Source of the DNA: Clostridiales bacterium
GTDB taxonomy: Bacteria > Acidobacteriota > Aminicenantia > Aminicenantales > UBA8522
Length of the DNA: 64,000 bases
Assembly (NCBI GenBank): GCA_029907205.1
Contig: JARYMI010000006.1
Location: 1 to 64,000, forward strand
Reading direction: 5' to 3'
Shown here: in pieces, positions 17,901 through 26,940 of the stretch
How positions within the stretch are numbered: position 1 is the first letter of the stretch
Layout of the letters: each line of letters opens with the position of its first letter
Made by a program: the position numbers and the translations under genes
Notes under the pieces: model-generated
Databases searched by the model: none
What the model saw: the letters and a program-made list of their open reading frames with translations, nothing else
Told to the model about the DNA's origin: nothing

Positions 17901-18854
17901 ATGAACCTGCTCAAAGAGATTCGCCAGGGAAGGCCGCGGGCCATCGCCAAGGCCATCTCACTCGTTGAAAACAACGGCGCCCGGGCTCAGCGCCTGATGA
18001 AAGGCGTGTTTGCCTGCCGTCGAGAAGCCCTCGTCGTGGGCATCACCGGCGCGCCGGGCACGGGAAAAAGCACCCTGGTCGATCAAATGATCGGCTATCT
18101 CAGAGCCGCAGGAAAATCTATCGGCATTGTCGCTGTCGATCCGTCGAGCCCATTTAGCGGCGGCGCCATTCTGGGGGACCGGATCCGGATGATGAGGCAC
18201 AGCGTGGACGAGGGCGTGTTTATCCGGAGCATGGCCACGCGCGGGCATCTTGGAGGTCTGGCCAAAGCCACGGGCGAAGCCATCGCTATCTACGAAGCCG
18301 CCGGCAAAGACTATGTCCTCGCCGAGACGGTCGGAGTCGGTCAGGACGAAGTCGAGGTCGTCAAGCTGGCCGACCTCATCCTGGTGGTCGTGACCCCAGG
18401 GGCGGGTGACGATATCCAGACCTTCAAAGCGGGAATCATGGAAATTGCCGATATCTTCGTCCTCAACAAAGCTGATTCTCCGGGCGCAGAAAAAACTGAA
18501 CGGCAACTCAGAGCGATGTTAGAGCTGAGTTTCCAGGACAAAGGACCGCCGCCCTTGGTCAAGACGGTGGCCACGAAAGGCAAAGGCGTGGACGCTCTCA
18601 TGACCGAAATCGGCCGGCTCACCGGAGCGCGAAACCGCCGTGCCCAAGAGGAAAGAAGGAAAAGGCTTCTTTTCTGGATGCTCAGAGACGTGACCAGAGA
18701 AAAGATTTTTCAACTGATCAGCCGGCACGTGGAGGAAATAGAGTTGAAAGAACTCGTCGACAGAATTTACCGGCGGGAGACCGACCCTTACACGGTGGCC
18801 GATGAGCTGATCGGCCGTCTGAGCTTGAAAAAGAAGCCGGGAAAGAGAGGGTGA
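17901..18854 (+). CDS. meaB: Methylmalonyl-CoA mutase-associated GTPase MeaB
   Basis: 317 residues. G3E-type P-loop GTPase that loads and protects the B12-dependent methylmalonyl-CoA mutase. Walker A is GITGAPGTGKSTL; further motifs are VAVDPSSPFSGGAILGDRIRM, SMATRGHLGGLA, ETVGVGQDEVEVV and the guanine-specificity segment VLNKAD. It is next to methylmalonyl-CoA epimerase, but the mutase subunits are not in the window. Confidence 0.93.
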   Translation: MNLLKEIRQGRPRAIAKAISLVENNGARAQRLMKGVFACRREALVVGITGAPGTGKSTLVDQMIGYLRAAGKSIGIVAVDPSSPFSGGAILGDRIRMMRHSVDEGVFIRSMATRGHLGGLAKATGEAIAIYEAAGKDYVLAETVGVGQDEVEVVKLADLILVVVTPGAGDDIQTFKAGIMEIADIFVLNKADSPGAEKTERQLRAMLELSFQDKGPPPLVKTVATKGKGVDALMTEIGRLTGARNRRAQEERRKRLLFWMLRDVTREKIFQLISRHVEEIELKELVDRIYRRETDPYTVADELIGRLSLKKKPGKRG

Positions 18855-18860
18855 TCGGGA

Positions 18861-19271
18861 ATGAAAATCAGGGGTATCCATCACATCGGGGTTGCGGTGA
18901 GGAACCTGGAAGAAAGTGCTTCAAGGTGGGCGGCTCTTTTCGGGGCTGAACGCGGCGCCGTCGAGGAGATTCCGGAAAGGGGGGTAAGGGTAATCCCGCT
19001 TCATTTCCCAGAGGGTCCAGCGGTCGAGCTTGTTTCGCCTCTGGGTGAGCAATCAGCAGTGGCCCGGTTCCTGGAGAAGCGCGGAGAGGGCATTCACCAT
19101 GTCACACTCGATGTTGACGATATCGAGGACGCCGTAGAAAAGTTGAGAAAGGCCGGTCTCGAGTTTATAACGGAGAGACCTCAGGAAGGCGCCGGAGGAA
19201 GCCTCATCATCTTCGTCCATCCAAAAAGCCTGAACGGCGTCCTTTTGGAGCTTCGAGAAGAGGCCGAATAG
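18861..19271 (+). CDS. mce: Methylmalonyl-CoA epimerase (VOC family)
   Basis: 136 residues. Interconverts (R)- and (S)-methylmalonyl-CoA. The vicinal-oxygen-chelate metal ligands are visible in IHHIGVAVRNLEES, GIHHVTLDVDDIEDA and the terminal NGVLLELRE. ATG 18861 lies 6 bp after the meaB stop. Together with meaB it indicates a propionate/succinate interconversion route. Confidence 0.9.
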   Translation: MKIRGIHHIGVAVRNLEESASRWAALFGAERGAVEEIPERGVRVIPLHFPEGPAVELVSPLGEQSAVARFLEKRGEGIHHVTLDVDDIEDAVEKLRKAGLEFITERPQEGAGGSLIIFVHPKSLNGVLLELREEAE

Positions 19272-19304
19272 GCGAGGGGCGATTTCCCCATCAGGTGCGG
19301 CGTG

Positions 19305-19535
19305 ATGATCAAGGTGCTGGGCAATTATCTCGTCGTGGCCGGAATTTGCCTCCTTATTCTGGGGCTTCTTCTTCAAACGGGCGCACGGCTTAAGTGGCTG
19401 GGAAGGCTTCCAGGAGATATCATCATCCATAAGGGAAGTTTTACTTTTTATTTTCCGCTGGCCACAAGCCTTGTCTTGAGCCTTGTCCTCAGCTTGGTTC
19501 TCTTCATTATCCTCAAGCTTATCGGAAAAAATTAG
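19305..19535 (+). CDS. DUF2905 small membrane protein
   Basis: 76 residues with two transmembrane helices (YLVVAGICLLILGLLL and LVLSLVLSLVLFIIL) around the family signature LKWLGRLPGDIIIHKGSFTFYFP. Function unknown. GTG 19302 could also start it. It is probably the last gene of the meaB operon; the 3' end overlaps the convergent flavodoxin gene by 4 bp. Confidence 0.88.
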   Translation: MIKVLGNYLVVAGICLLILGLLLQTGARLKWLGRLPGDIIIHKGSFTFYFPLATSLVLSLVLSLVLFIILKLIGKN

Positions 19536-20035
19536 CGCTCGCTGCGGCTGAGAGCCATAACCCACCTGGCGAAGGCTCGGGCATCCTCCAGGTCGTGCTC
19601 ATTAGGATGGGTGCTGGCTGAAGCGGCCATGTCCGCCCAAGCTTCGTGCTCGGGCAACTGGCTCAAGACTTCAAGCGCCTGGGGCGAGACCTTGCCCCGG
19701 CAGGAAAAGGTTGAGATGATTTTGGCCTGCGAGGCCGTGACGACCGCGTGTTCGATGGCTTCGCGAGACAGCCGGCTCCCCGTGAGAGCCCCGTGCGTGG
19801 AGAAGAGGGCAACCTTCTGACCTTGGGGAATAGCCTTGAGGAATTTTTCCACCTTCACCGGAACGCTGTGAGAATGGACGGGGAAGCCGATAAAAATCAG
19901 GTCAAACTCGTCTAAACCCGACGCTTCAGCGATCGGCCTAAGAATCTTGGGCTGTGGCAAACTCTCGTAAATCGCCTCGGCAATTTTCTTTGTGTTTCCT
20001 GTCAGGCTAAAGTAGGCAACAAGAATCTTGTGCAT
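19532..20035 (-). CDS. Flavodoxin-family protein
   Basis: 167 residues. The FMN phosphate-binding loop is YFSLTGNTKKIAEA; IFIGFPVHSHSVP and LFSTHGALTG follow, as in short-chain flavodoxin-like domains. Cytoplasmic electron carrier or FMN-dependent reductase partner; the redox partner is not evident from the neighbours. The C-terminal tail is rich in Ala, His and Glu (SASTHPNEHDLEDA). Confidence 0.85.
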   Translation of the reverse strand: MHKILVAYFSLTGNTKKIAEAIYESLPQPKILRPIAEASGLDEFDLIFIGFPVHSHSVPVKVEKFLKAIPQGQKVALFSTHGALTGSRLSREAIEHAVVTASQAKIISTFSCRGKVSPQALEVLSQLPEHEAWADMAASASTHPNEHDLEDARAFARWVMALSRSER

Positions 20036-20133
20036 GCCGGTATTTTTCCATAATTCCCTGGAAATTTCCAGCTTCAGGCGGAGGGAAGAATCTCCAGTTT
20101 GAGATAATTCGATGGGCTTGAAAGAAGGGGTGG

Positions 20134-20228
20134 CACGGCGTCAGTCTCCTCCCGCCCGCAGCGTAAGGGGTTCCCCACGGGGGGATGGGTGGAGCGAGGA
20201 CGGAAGGGGACGCGCCGTGACAGGACCC
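20134..20228. repeat. GC-rich palindromic intergenic element, copy C
   Basis: CACGGCGTC (20134-20142) and GACGCGCCGTG (20209-20219) form imperfect inverted ends around a GC-rich centre, directly followed by the recurrent decamer GACAGGACCC (20219-20228). It lies in the 206-bp gap between the flavodoxin and histidine kinase genes. It looks like another member of the small palindromic elements of this genome. Confidence 0.4.
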
Positions 20229-20241
20229 GTTCTGTCAGACC

Positions 20242-23200
20242 TTAGCTCTTTCGCAAAATTGGAGAGGCATCGGAGGCGGAGGGAAGTCTGATGGTGATGA
20301 CAGTGCCCATGCCGATTTGGCTCTCCGCCTGGATCGAGCCCCCATGGTCTTCGACGACTTTCTTAGCAATCGGCAGCCCCAGGCCCGTCCCAACGTCTTT
20401 CGTCGAGAAATAAGGGTCAAAAATCTTGTCCAGAATCTCTTTTTCCATCCCCTGGCCCGAATCTCTAACCTGGAGGACCAAGCCCTCTTGATCAGCTGCA
20501 AGCCTGGTCTCGACAATACCTTTGCCGCGGATGGCTTCGATGGCGTTGACGAAGATGTTCCGGAAGGCTATCTTGATCCTGCCCTTTTCAGCAAACAGGG
20601 GGAAGGCCTTCCCCTCGTAGACCTCCCGGAATCTGATCCGTTCCGATAGCATCTTTTTATACGGACTGATGACTTCTGCCACCACGTCTTTCAGGTCGAA
20701 CGATTCTTTCTTCAGGCTCGTGACTTTTGAGAGCTCGAGAAATTCCTGGGCGATTTTTCTCAAGTTTTCGACTTCGGTGATGATGTAAGAAGTGGATTCT
20801 TTGATCGCCCGGTCAAAATCCTCGCGCTTGTCTTTGTAAACGCGGAGCAAATGCTCGGCAGAAAGTTGAATAGGCGTGAGCGGGTTCTTGATTTCGTGGG
20901 CGATCTTTTGCGCCATTTCCGCCCAGGCCGCTTTTTTGCTCAACTCGGCGATTTCTTGCTGGTGCCGTTTGAGGTTTTTGATCATCGCGTTGAACCCGTC
21001 AATCAGCGTTTTCATTTCGTCTCGGGATTCATGGTCGATGGAAATATCCAGGTTCCCGAGGCTGACTTCTCTCGTCCCGGCGAGCAGCTTCTTAACAGGG
21101 GAAATGATCATCCTGCCCATGGCCCGGGCGAACAGGAGGGTGAGGCCGATAAAGAAAATGGAGATAAACACGAGGAACTCGACGAGCTCCTCGGTGGCCC
21201 TGGCGATCTCTTCTTCCTCAAACGGAAAAGGAAGAGAGATCAAGAACTGAGACTGAAGGATCGTGTAGGGGATGGTCAGGCTCTGGAACGAATAGCTGCC
21301 GATTTTTTGTCTCTGGGTGTGAAAAGGCTTGTTTTCATGCCCGATCCGGTAGTGTGTTTCTCCGTCGATGAGTTCGGGGAGGAGGCCCCAGTCGAAAAAC
21401 TCTCTCCGGCTGGAGGAAACGAGTCGTCCCTCGCTGTAGAGGTTGACGTCATTGGCGATGGCCGAGCTGATCCAGAGGACCAGGTCGTCGGTGGGCGCGA
21501 TGAGGGTTGCCCGCTCTTCCTGCTGGAGGAAAATGAAATCCTGCATGACGTTGCGAGAGAAGTTGGCGTGGACCTCGGCTTTCTCGACAAAGCGCTGGGA
21601 GAAGAGGCGAGTGAAGAAGTTGTGAGAGAAGAAGCTAAAAAGGAGGAGAGCCGTCAGGGTGATGGCGATGAACGCCGCATAGACCCGGCTGGAAAAAGAC
21701 CAGAACATGCGTTTCCAGCTCCCCTTTCGCCACAAGGCGCTTGAAAGGAGGAAAATGAGCAGGGTCAGGCCGAAATAAAGAGAGAGGAGTTTCAAGAACT
21801 CCGCCGACAGCGCCATGAAACTGCGCCGCGGGATAAAAAACGAATACACGCGGCCGTCCAGGCGGAAACAAAAGGCATCATAGATCTTTCCCTTGTCCTG
21901 GAAAACGCTCCAGAAGCCTTCTTTTGATGTCGTCAGGAGCTCGAGGTTTTCCGGAGAGATGCCCCAGGAGATTTTGTTTGGGTTAAAGACAATTTTCCCC
22001 CGGTTGTCGAAGATGGCGAACCCAAACTCTTCCTGGTGCAAGGAAGGAAGAGAACTCACCTTGAGCAGCTCGAAGTAGGGGTTGGCCGAATAGAGAAACG
22101 GGAGCATCTCCGGGTCGACAGCCAGGTAAAACACTGTCCTGCCCAGGCAAACATCCCGGGAGAACCAGTCTTTGTAGCTAAAAATAAACTCTCGCTCTTT
22201 TCCCAGCGACGGAATGGTCAGTCTTGTGACAGTCCAGGCTGGGCTCAGAGGCAGGTCAATCTCTGGCCTGTAGAGCTGGGGAATATTGAGGGAGAAGCGG
22301 GAAAGAATATCGCCGTCAGTGTCGAGGATTTCAAGCGTCGAATACCAGTTGAACTTGGCGGCGAGCGTGCTTTCCCAGAGCGACCGAGCCAGGGGTTCTG
22401 TTCCTGGGTTTAAAAGAAATGCTTGAACGGCCTCTTTCCTTTTTTCAATAATTGGAATGGACTGGCGAAGAAGAAAATCCGCCCAATTTTCCTGAGAGAC
22501 GATGGCCTCGGGCAGAAAATTTTGGAGGAGGGACCGCAGCCGGGAGTTGGATTCGTGCCTGAGCAAAGCGGCATTGAACAGGGCCGTTAGGACAAGGGCA
22601 AGGAGGGCGATCTCCTTCTTGCCCAAAAGGCGGGGCTGGCGCGCGAAGAGGAAAAGAGAAGCGAGAATGGCGGCCTGGAGAAAAAGAAGAAGAAAGGGCC
22701 GTTCCTGATCGAAAATGAGCCTGAACGGAATGGACAGGATGATGAGGACAAGAACAGCCTTCCAGAGACGGGACGAGAAGATCTGGCTGGTCCGGAAAGC
22801 CAGGAACAGGAGAAGGGCGAGGCTGAGGAAGTAAAAAACAAGGCTCAGATGGAGGAGCAGAAAAGTCAGGTCTGCCCTGAAGCGGAGCAGGTTCAGGCTC
22901 GAGTTGAAGACAAGCCGGGAAACGGTTTTCTCGAAAAAAAGCAGGATGATGACAGCGGCGCCGATGATGAGAATATTCAGGCCCAAAGCCGGGGTCGAAG
23001 GAAGCGGCGGCCGGTCTTTGCTGAGGAAGGACCAAATAAGGAGGCTCAGAGCTCCGGTGATGAGAAAAAGAAAAAGCGAGGTCAGGACAATGTCGGCCGG
23101 AGACTGAGTCAGGCCTGCGACAGAGAAGAAGCTGGCCTGAGCGGGCGAGAAGAGCGGGGATGACTGGACTTTCTCCAATTCACCCAGTGGAAAAAAGAGA

Positions 23201-24099
23201 AGCCTCAGGCCAATGAGGCTAAGAAAAAGAAAAAAGAGGGGCAGGGGTTTTTTCTTGCCGGTGAAAAGCTGGGCTTTGGCAAGGTGAGAGATGAGAAGAA
23301 TAAAAGAGAGCAGGAGGAAAATGAGGAAGACAAACAGAAAATTTTCCCTGAGGCTGGATTGAGTAGAGAGAAGCGAGGGAGAGCTCAGGTTGACGGTGGC
23401 AATGATATCCCCATCCTCGTTCCTGAGCGGGAAGAAGATCGTCTGGATTTCGTTCTGAAGGCGGGGTTGACCGATGTACTCATCCTTGTGGCGGGCAAAA
23501 ATCTTCTCGAACCCTGAGACATCCTCCCTGAAATCCCAGTAGTCAATGTGGCAATTCCGGAGCAATTTGGGCCTGAGGAAATGATAGTCCTTAAGATAGG
23601 GCGCCTTGAGCTGAGGCAGAAAGGCAAGCAACCGGAAGATGATGAGATACTCCGAGGGACGAATTTCCTGAGCGGATAGCAAATAGACCGAGGCCTTGTT
23701 GCGGACGACAAAAGAGGAATCCGGAGACGCCGGGCGGAAATCGATGACATTACCGAGCCAGACTGACGGCCCGCCAGGTTGATCGTAATAAGCCAAACCG
23801 TCAGTTTCGGGGTCGATATCGGCCTCCTCAAAGAGCCGGAAGATTTTGTCTCTCTCCAGAGGGAAGGGAGAGCTAAGAAGGTTTTCTTTCTTGAGATTGA
23901 TCTGGGCCTCAAGCTCAGCGAATTCTCTCTTTATCGCCTGGGCCTGTTTTCGGAGCCCTCCGAGGCTTTTTTCATAATGGCGAGCCGTGATAAGCGGGGG
24001 AAGGAGGGCGGAAAGGCCGAGAAAAAAAAGCGCGGCCAGAAAGCCGAAGACAGAACCGCAAAGCAGCCGGTGCCGACGGAGAACGAAACGTTCCGACAT
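20242..24099 (-). CDS. Very large multi-pass membrane sensor histidine kinase
   Basis: About 1285 residues from ATG 24099, which overlaps the preceding stop (TGATG); a longer in-frame reading to 24225 adds shadow sequence. The N-terminal about 1000 residues hold a first membrane helix, an extracytoplasmic region, a block of many hydrophobic helices around residues 270-560, a second extracytoplasmic region and two more helices. Then come a HAMP domain (about 1010-1060), a HisKA domain with phosphoacceptor IAHEIKNPLTPIQ near residue 1066, and a HATPase_c domain with NIFVNAIEAI, DSGQGME and STKDVGTGLGLPIAK. The catalytic end resembles NtrY/ZraS-type kinases. No response regulator is adjacent, so it is an orphan. 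The signal sensed is unknown. Confidence 0.9.
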   Translation of the reverse strand: MSERFVLRRHRLLCGSVFGFLAALFFLGLSALLPPLITARHYEKSLGGLRKQAQAIKREFAELEAQINLKKENLLSSPFPLERDKIFRLFEEADIDPETDGLAYYDQPGGPSVWLGNVIDFRPASPDSSFVVRNKASVYLLSAQEIRPSEYLIIFRLLAFLPQLKAPYLKDYHFLRPKLLRNCHIDYWDFREDVSGFEKIFARHKDEYIGQPRLQNEIQTIFFPLRNEDGDIIATVNLSSPSLLSTQSSLRENFLFVFLIFLLLSFILLISHLAKAQLFTGKKKPLPLFFLFLSLIGLRLLFFPLGELEKVQSSPLFSPAQASFFSVAGLTQSPADIVLTSLFLFLITGALSLLIWSFLSKDRPPLPSTPALGLNILIIGAAVIILLFFEKTVSRLVFNSSLNLLRFRADLTFLLLHLSLVFYFLSLALLLFLAFRTSQIFSSRLWKAVLVLIILSIPFRLIFDQERPFLLLFLQAAILASLFLFARQPRLLGKKEIALLALVLTALFNAALLRHESNSRLRSLLQNFLPEAIVSQENWADFLLRQSIPIIEKRKEAVQAFLLNPGTEPLARSLWESTLAAKFNWYSTLEILDTDGDILSRFSLNIPQLYRPEIDLPLSPAWTVTRLTIPSLGKEREFIFSYKDWFSRDVCLGRTVFYLAVDPEMLPFLYSANPYFELLKVSSLPSLHQEEFGFAIFDNRGKIVFNPNKISWGISPENLELLTTSKEGFWSVFQDKGKIYDAFCFRLDGRVYSFFIPRRSFMALSAEFLKLLSLYFGLTLLIFLLSSALWRKGSWKRMFWSFSSRVYAAFIAITLTALLLFSFFSHNFFTRLFSQRFVEKAEVHANFSRNVMQDFIFLQQEERATLIAPTDDLVLWISSAIANDVNLYSEGRLVSSSRREFFDWGLLPELIDGETHYRIGHENKPFHTQRQKIGSYSFQSLTIPYTILQSQFLISLPFPFEEEEIARATEELVEFLVFISIFFIGLTLLFARAMGRMIISPVKKLLAGTREVSLGNLDISIDHESRDEMKTLIDGFNAMIKNLKRHQQEIAELSKKAAWAEMAQKIAHEIKNPLTPIQLSAEHLLRVYKDKREDFDRAIKESTSYIITEVENLRKIAQEFLELSKVTSLKKESFDLKDVVAEVISPYKKMLSERIRFREVYEGKAFPLFAEKGRIKIAFRNIFVNAIEAIRGKGIVETRLAADQEGLVLQVRDSGQGMEKEILDKIFDPYFSTKDVGTGLGLPIAKKVVEDHGGSIQAESQIGMGTVITIRLPSASDASPILRKS

Positions 24100-24524
24100 C
24101 AGAATTTCTCGGCCTTGATCTCGGTGATTCTCCATTGGCCCGCGGCGTTGTCTTTTTCGTGGACCAGATAGAAAAAGACCTGGAAAACGTGCTGGTTGTT
24201 GTCTTTTTTGTTCTTGAACGACCATCTCGATTTGAAGATAAAGTTTTTTCCCCCGGCAATGAACGGCAGCTCGCTGTCCGTGTAGAATTCAAACGTGGCA
24301 TAAGCCGAATAGATTTTGCGGAAGAGAAAATGAGCCTGCTCTGAAGAAAGATGGTCAGCGAAAGAAATGGGTTCGGGCAGAGAGACGGTGAGATGCTGGC
24401 TCGAGGGAAAGAGCCCATAGAGAAATCCCGCATCGTTCTGGAAGAAGGCCCGCTCGATGCGTTTTGTCGTCTGGGAAAAGAGAGCCAGAGTCAGGAGGAC
24501 CGGGAAGACGCCGACATGTGCCAC
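24099..24524 (-). CDS. Exported NTF2-like (DUF4783-like) small protein
   Basis: 141 residues with an N-terminal hydrophobic export signal (VGVFPVLLTLALFS). The rest, with RIERAFFQNDAGFLYGLFP at the start and VFQVFFYLVHEKDN...WRITEIKAEKF at the end, resembles NTF2-like or DUF4783 folds in which a helical start leads to a curved sheet; this is a weak match by eye. The stop overlaps the kinase start, so the two are translated together and the protein may be an accessory sensor for the kinase. Confidence 0.55.
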   Translation of the reverse strand: MAHVGVFPVLLTLALFSQTTKRIERAFFQNDAGFLYGLFPSSQHLTVSLPEPISFADHLSSEQAHFLFRKIYSAYATFEFYTDSELPFIAGGKNFIFKSRWSFKNKKDNNQHVFQVFFYLVHEKDNAAGQWRITEIKAEKF

Positions 24525-24702
24525 CTTTAAGATGTTAGCACAGGTATTTCGGTCGAAGCAAGCCGCCGGGTGCCTCCATTTTGGTGATGGCAGCGCCCCC
24601 AGGGTCCTGTCTCGTTAGAAAATAATTAAGCAGAAAAGTATTTTGTGGCCTCAAATGAGGCAAGAGATTGTTGCCCTGAAATGAGCGGTTCTTCGCCTGG
24701 GG

Positions 24703-24951
24703 TTATTCCTCTTTCTTCGGCTCCTCTTTTTTCTCTTCGGCTTTGGTTTCTTCCTCGAGTTTCTTTGTTCTCATGGCATCTTTGATGCTGCTGATGCCGG
24801 CGATCAGGGCGATCAATCCGCCAAAAAAGAGGATGGGCGGGATGCAGCCGAAAACGAGCTCGTAGAACTCACGCCACCAAACGAAGATAACGAGAATGAG
24901 ACCTCCAGCCATGGCGATCAAGCCGCCGATGATGGCCAGGTATTTTCCCAT
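24703..24951 (-). CDS. Small two-helix membrane protein with charged tail
   Basis: 82 residues. Two transmembrane helices (YLAIIGGLIAMAGGLILVIFVWW and PPILFFGGLIALIAGI) are followed by a strongly charged Lys/Glu tail. The start follows AGGAGGTG. No family recognised. Confidence 0.65.
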   Translation of the reverse strand: MGKYLAIIGGLIAMAGGLILVIFVWWREFYELVFGCIPPILFFGGLIALIAGISSIKDAMRTKKLEEETKAEEKKEEPKKEE

Positions 24952-25087
24952 AAGAACACCTCCTCTTTTTTAGAGTTTCGACGCGGATTATAACAAAACT
25001 CAGGCCAAGAAGCAATATTTTTTCTTTTTGCGTGGACCGGGCTGGGCGAATCGGTTAGAATAAGGAAAATCAAAGAAAGGAGGCCTC

Positions 25088-26191
25088 ATGGGGATGCTTT
25101 GGCGAACAACCAGGATGTTCTTCTTTCTGGCCCTCTTTTTTCTCTGGAGAGCCACGGCTTTTCCTCACACCATGGAGACGCGGCAGCCTTTTTCCATCGG
25201 CAACCTGACTGTCGAACCCGGAAAGACGGGTTCAGGATGGCTCAGGGTACCTGAGAAGGATGGAGTCGGGACGGCCCTCCCCGTGACCGTCATCCACGGC
25301 GCTGCGAAAGGGAAATGCTTAGCGCTCGTGGCGGGCGTTCATGGCTACGAATATCCTCCCATCCTGGCTCTCTATCGCTTGAGGGACATGGTCAACCCTC
25401 AGACATTATCCGGAACGCTCATCCTTGTTCATATCGCCAACCTGCCCGCCTTTCAGAAAAGGATCATTTATTACAACCCTTATGACTGGAAAAACCTCAA
25501 CCGCGTTTTCCCGGGTCAGGCCGAGGGGACACTCAGCCAGCGGATTGCCTACGTCTTGACGGAGGAGGTCATCAAGAAATGCGATTATCTCATCGACCTC
25601 CATTGCGGGGACGGGAATGAGGCTCTCATCCCTTATACCTACTGGATGATCAGCGGCGATAAAAACCTGGATGAGGCAACGAAACACATGGCTCTTGCCT
25701 TCGGTATCTCCCCGATCATCATCGATGAATCCCGGTCAAAGGACATCACAGATTCCCGCTACCTGGGGAACACCGCCATCCTTTTGGGCAAGCCGGCCAT
25801 CACCACCGAATCGGGCTACTTAGGAAAAACCGACGAGGAATCGGTCAGCCGAAACGTCAGCGGGATTCTCGGCGTGATGAGGCTCGTCCAGATGATCGAG
25901 GGCAAAGCCGCGAGCCCTTTCGAGCCGGTCTGGATCGACAAGTATGAAGTCGTCTACTCCAAGACTGATGGCCTCTTTTTCCCGCGGACAAAGATGGGCT
26001 ATTATGTCCATAAAGGCCAGCTCGTCGGCCTGACCACGGACTACTTTGGGAATGTCAAGGAAGAGTTGCGGGCGCCGTTCAGCGGGATTATTCTCTACAT
26101 CATCAACACGCCTCCGACGAACGTCGGCGAGCCTCTGTATGAGGTGGGAAGGCCGAAGGAAGAGAGAGGGGGCAGCCCTGAAAAAAAATAA
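25088..26191 (+). CDS. Exported succinylglutamate desuccinylase/aspartoacylase-family zinc hydrolase
   Basis: 367 residues with a signal peptide (FFFLALFFLWRATAF). AstE/AspA-type M14-like zinc enzyme: AGVHGYEYPP supplies His85 and Glu88, IANLPAFQKR and NLNRVFPG the substrate-binding Asn/Arg, and IDLHCGDGNE the second His. The C-terminal part has the beta domain (KGQLVG...YFGNV...APFSGIILYI). Family members cleave N-acyl amino acids or related amides; export suggests an external substrate. The start follows AAAGGAGGCCTC. Confidence 0.85.
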   Translation: MGMLWRTTRMFFFLALFFLWRATAFPHTMETRQPFSIGNLTVEPGKTGSGWLRVPEKDGVGTALPVTVIHGAAKGKCLALVAGVHGYEYPPILALYRLRDMVNPQTLSGTLILVHIANLPAFQKRIIYYNPYDWKNLNRVFPGQAEGTLSQRIAYVLTEEVIKKCDYLIDLHCGDGNEALIPYTYWMISGDKNLDEATKHMALAFGISPIIIDESRSKDITDSRYLGNTAILLGKPAITTESGYLGKTDEESVSRNVSGILGVMRLVQMIEGKAASPFEPVWIDKYEVVYSKTDGLFFPRTKMGYYVHKGQLVGLTTDYFGNVKEELRAPFSGIILYIINTPPTNVGEPLYEVGRPKEERGGSPEKK

Positions 26192-26825
26192 GCCGGCGGT
26201 GTTCTCACCGCGCATCCGAGGCGTTATCTTCGACCTCGATGGCACAATCGTCGAGGCCGCTTACGATTGGTCCAGGATTCGGGCTGATTTAGGCACGTCG
26301 GGATTACCCATCTTGAGCTATCTCGATAGCCTCGAAGAACCGGAGAGATCCCGCAAGTGGCGGCTTCTCAGGGAATATGAAGACGAAGCCACGAGGAAAG
26401 CCAGGCTTAAGAAAGGAACAAGAGAATTCCTCCATTTTTTAACTCGTCGCGGTCTCAAAAAGGCTCTCGTTACGAACAATTCTCGCCGAAACGTTCGCTT
26501 TCTGGTGCGCAAATTCAGGCTCGAATTTGACCACGTCCTATCGAGGGAAAGTGGCCTGTGGAAACCTTCGGGAGCTCCCTTCAAAGAAGTCATGAGAAAG
26601 CTCGGGTTGAAGAAAGGGGAGTGCGCGGTGGTAGGAGATTCGCTGTTCGACCTCCAGGCTGCCGAGGAAGCGGGCATTGAGTGGGTCTTCCTCATCAGCC
26701 AGGACAGAGACAAGTTTCCTCCCTCCCGAGCGGAGGTCGTTCCTTCCCTTCCGGCTCTTCAGCGAAGGTTCGAGATGTTGTTAGGGGGCCTCTCACAAGT
26801 AACTTGCTTTTGGAACGATCCCTAA
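26178..26825 (+). CDS. HAD-family phosphatase
   Basis: HAD hydrolase of the phosphoglycolate-phosphatase type: motif I VIFDLDGTIVE, motif II LVTNNSRRN, motif III Lys in ESGLWKPSGAPF, and motif IV CAVVGDSLFDLQAAEEAG. No convincing ATG exists: ATG 26139 lies 53 bp inside the preceding gene without an RBS, and GTG 26199 also lacks one. CTG 26178, seven bases after AGAGAGGGGG, gives a natural N-terminus (KKNKPAVFSPRIRGVIFDLDG after the initiator, split here for length as KKNKPAVF/SPRIRGVIF). I favour this CTG, coupled to the upstream gene. Confidence 0.75.
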   Translation: MKKNKPAVFSPRIRGVIFDLDGTIVEAAYDWSRIRADLGTSGLPILSYLDSLEEPERSRKWRLLREYEDEATRKARLKKGTREFLHFLTRRGLKKALVTNNSRRNVRFLVRKFRLEFDHVLSRESGLWKPSGAPFKEVMRKLGLKKGECAVVGDSLFDLQAAEEAGIEWVFLISQDRDKFPPSRAEVVPSLPALQRRFEMLLGGLSQVTCFWNDP

Positions 26826-26940
26826 AGACGCGCCACCGCGGGGGAGTTTGAGGGGGACAGCAGCCAAGATATTGGAACGAAACGCGCGGGATTGAGTTTT
26901 TAATTAGGGGTGTGCGGAAAGGCGATTCAGGAGGTTCGGA

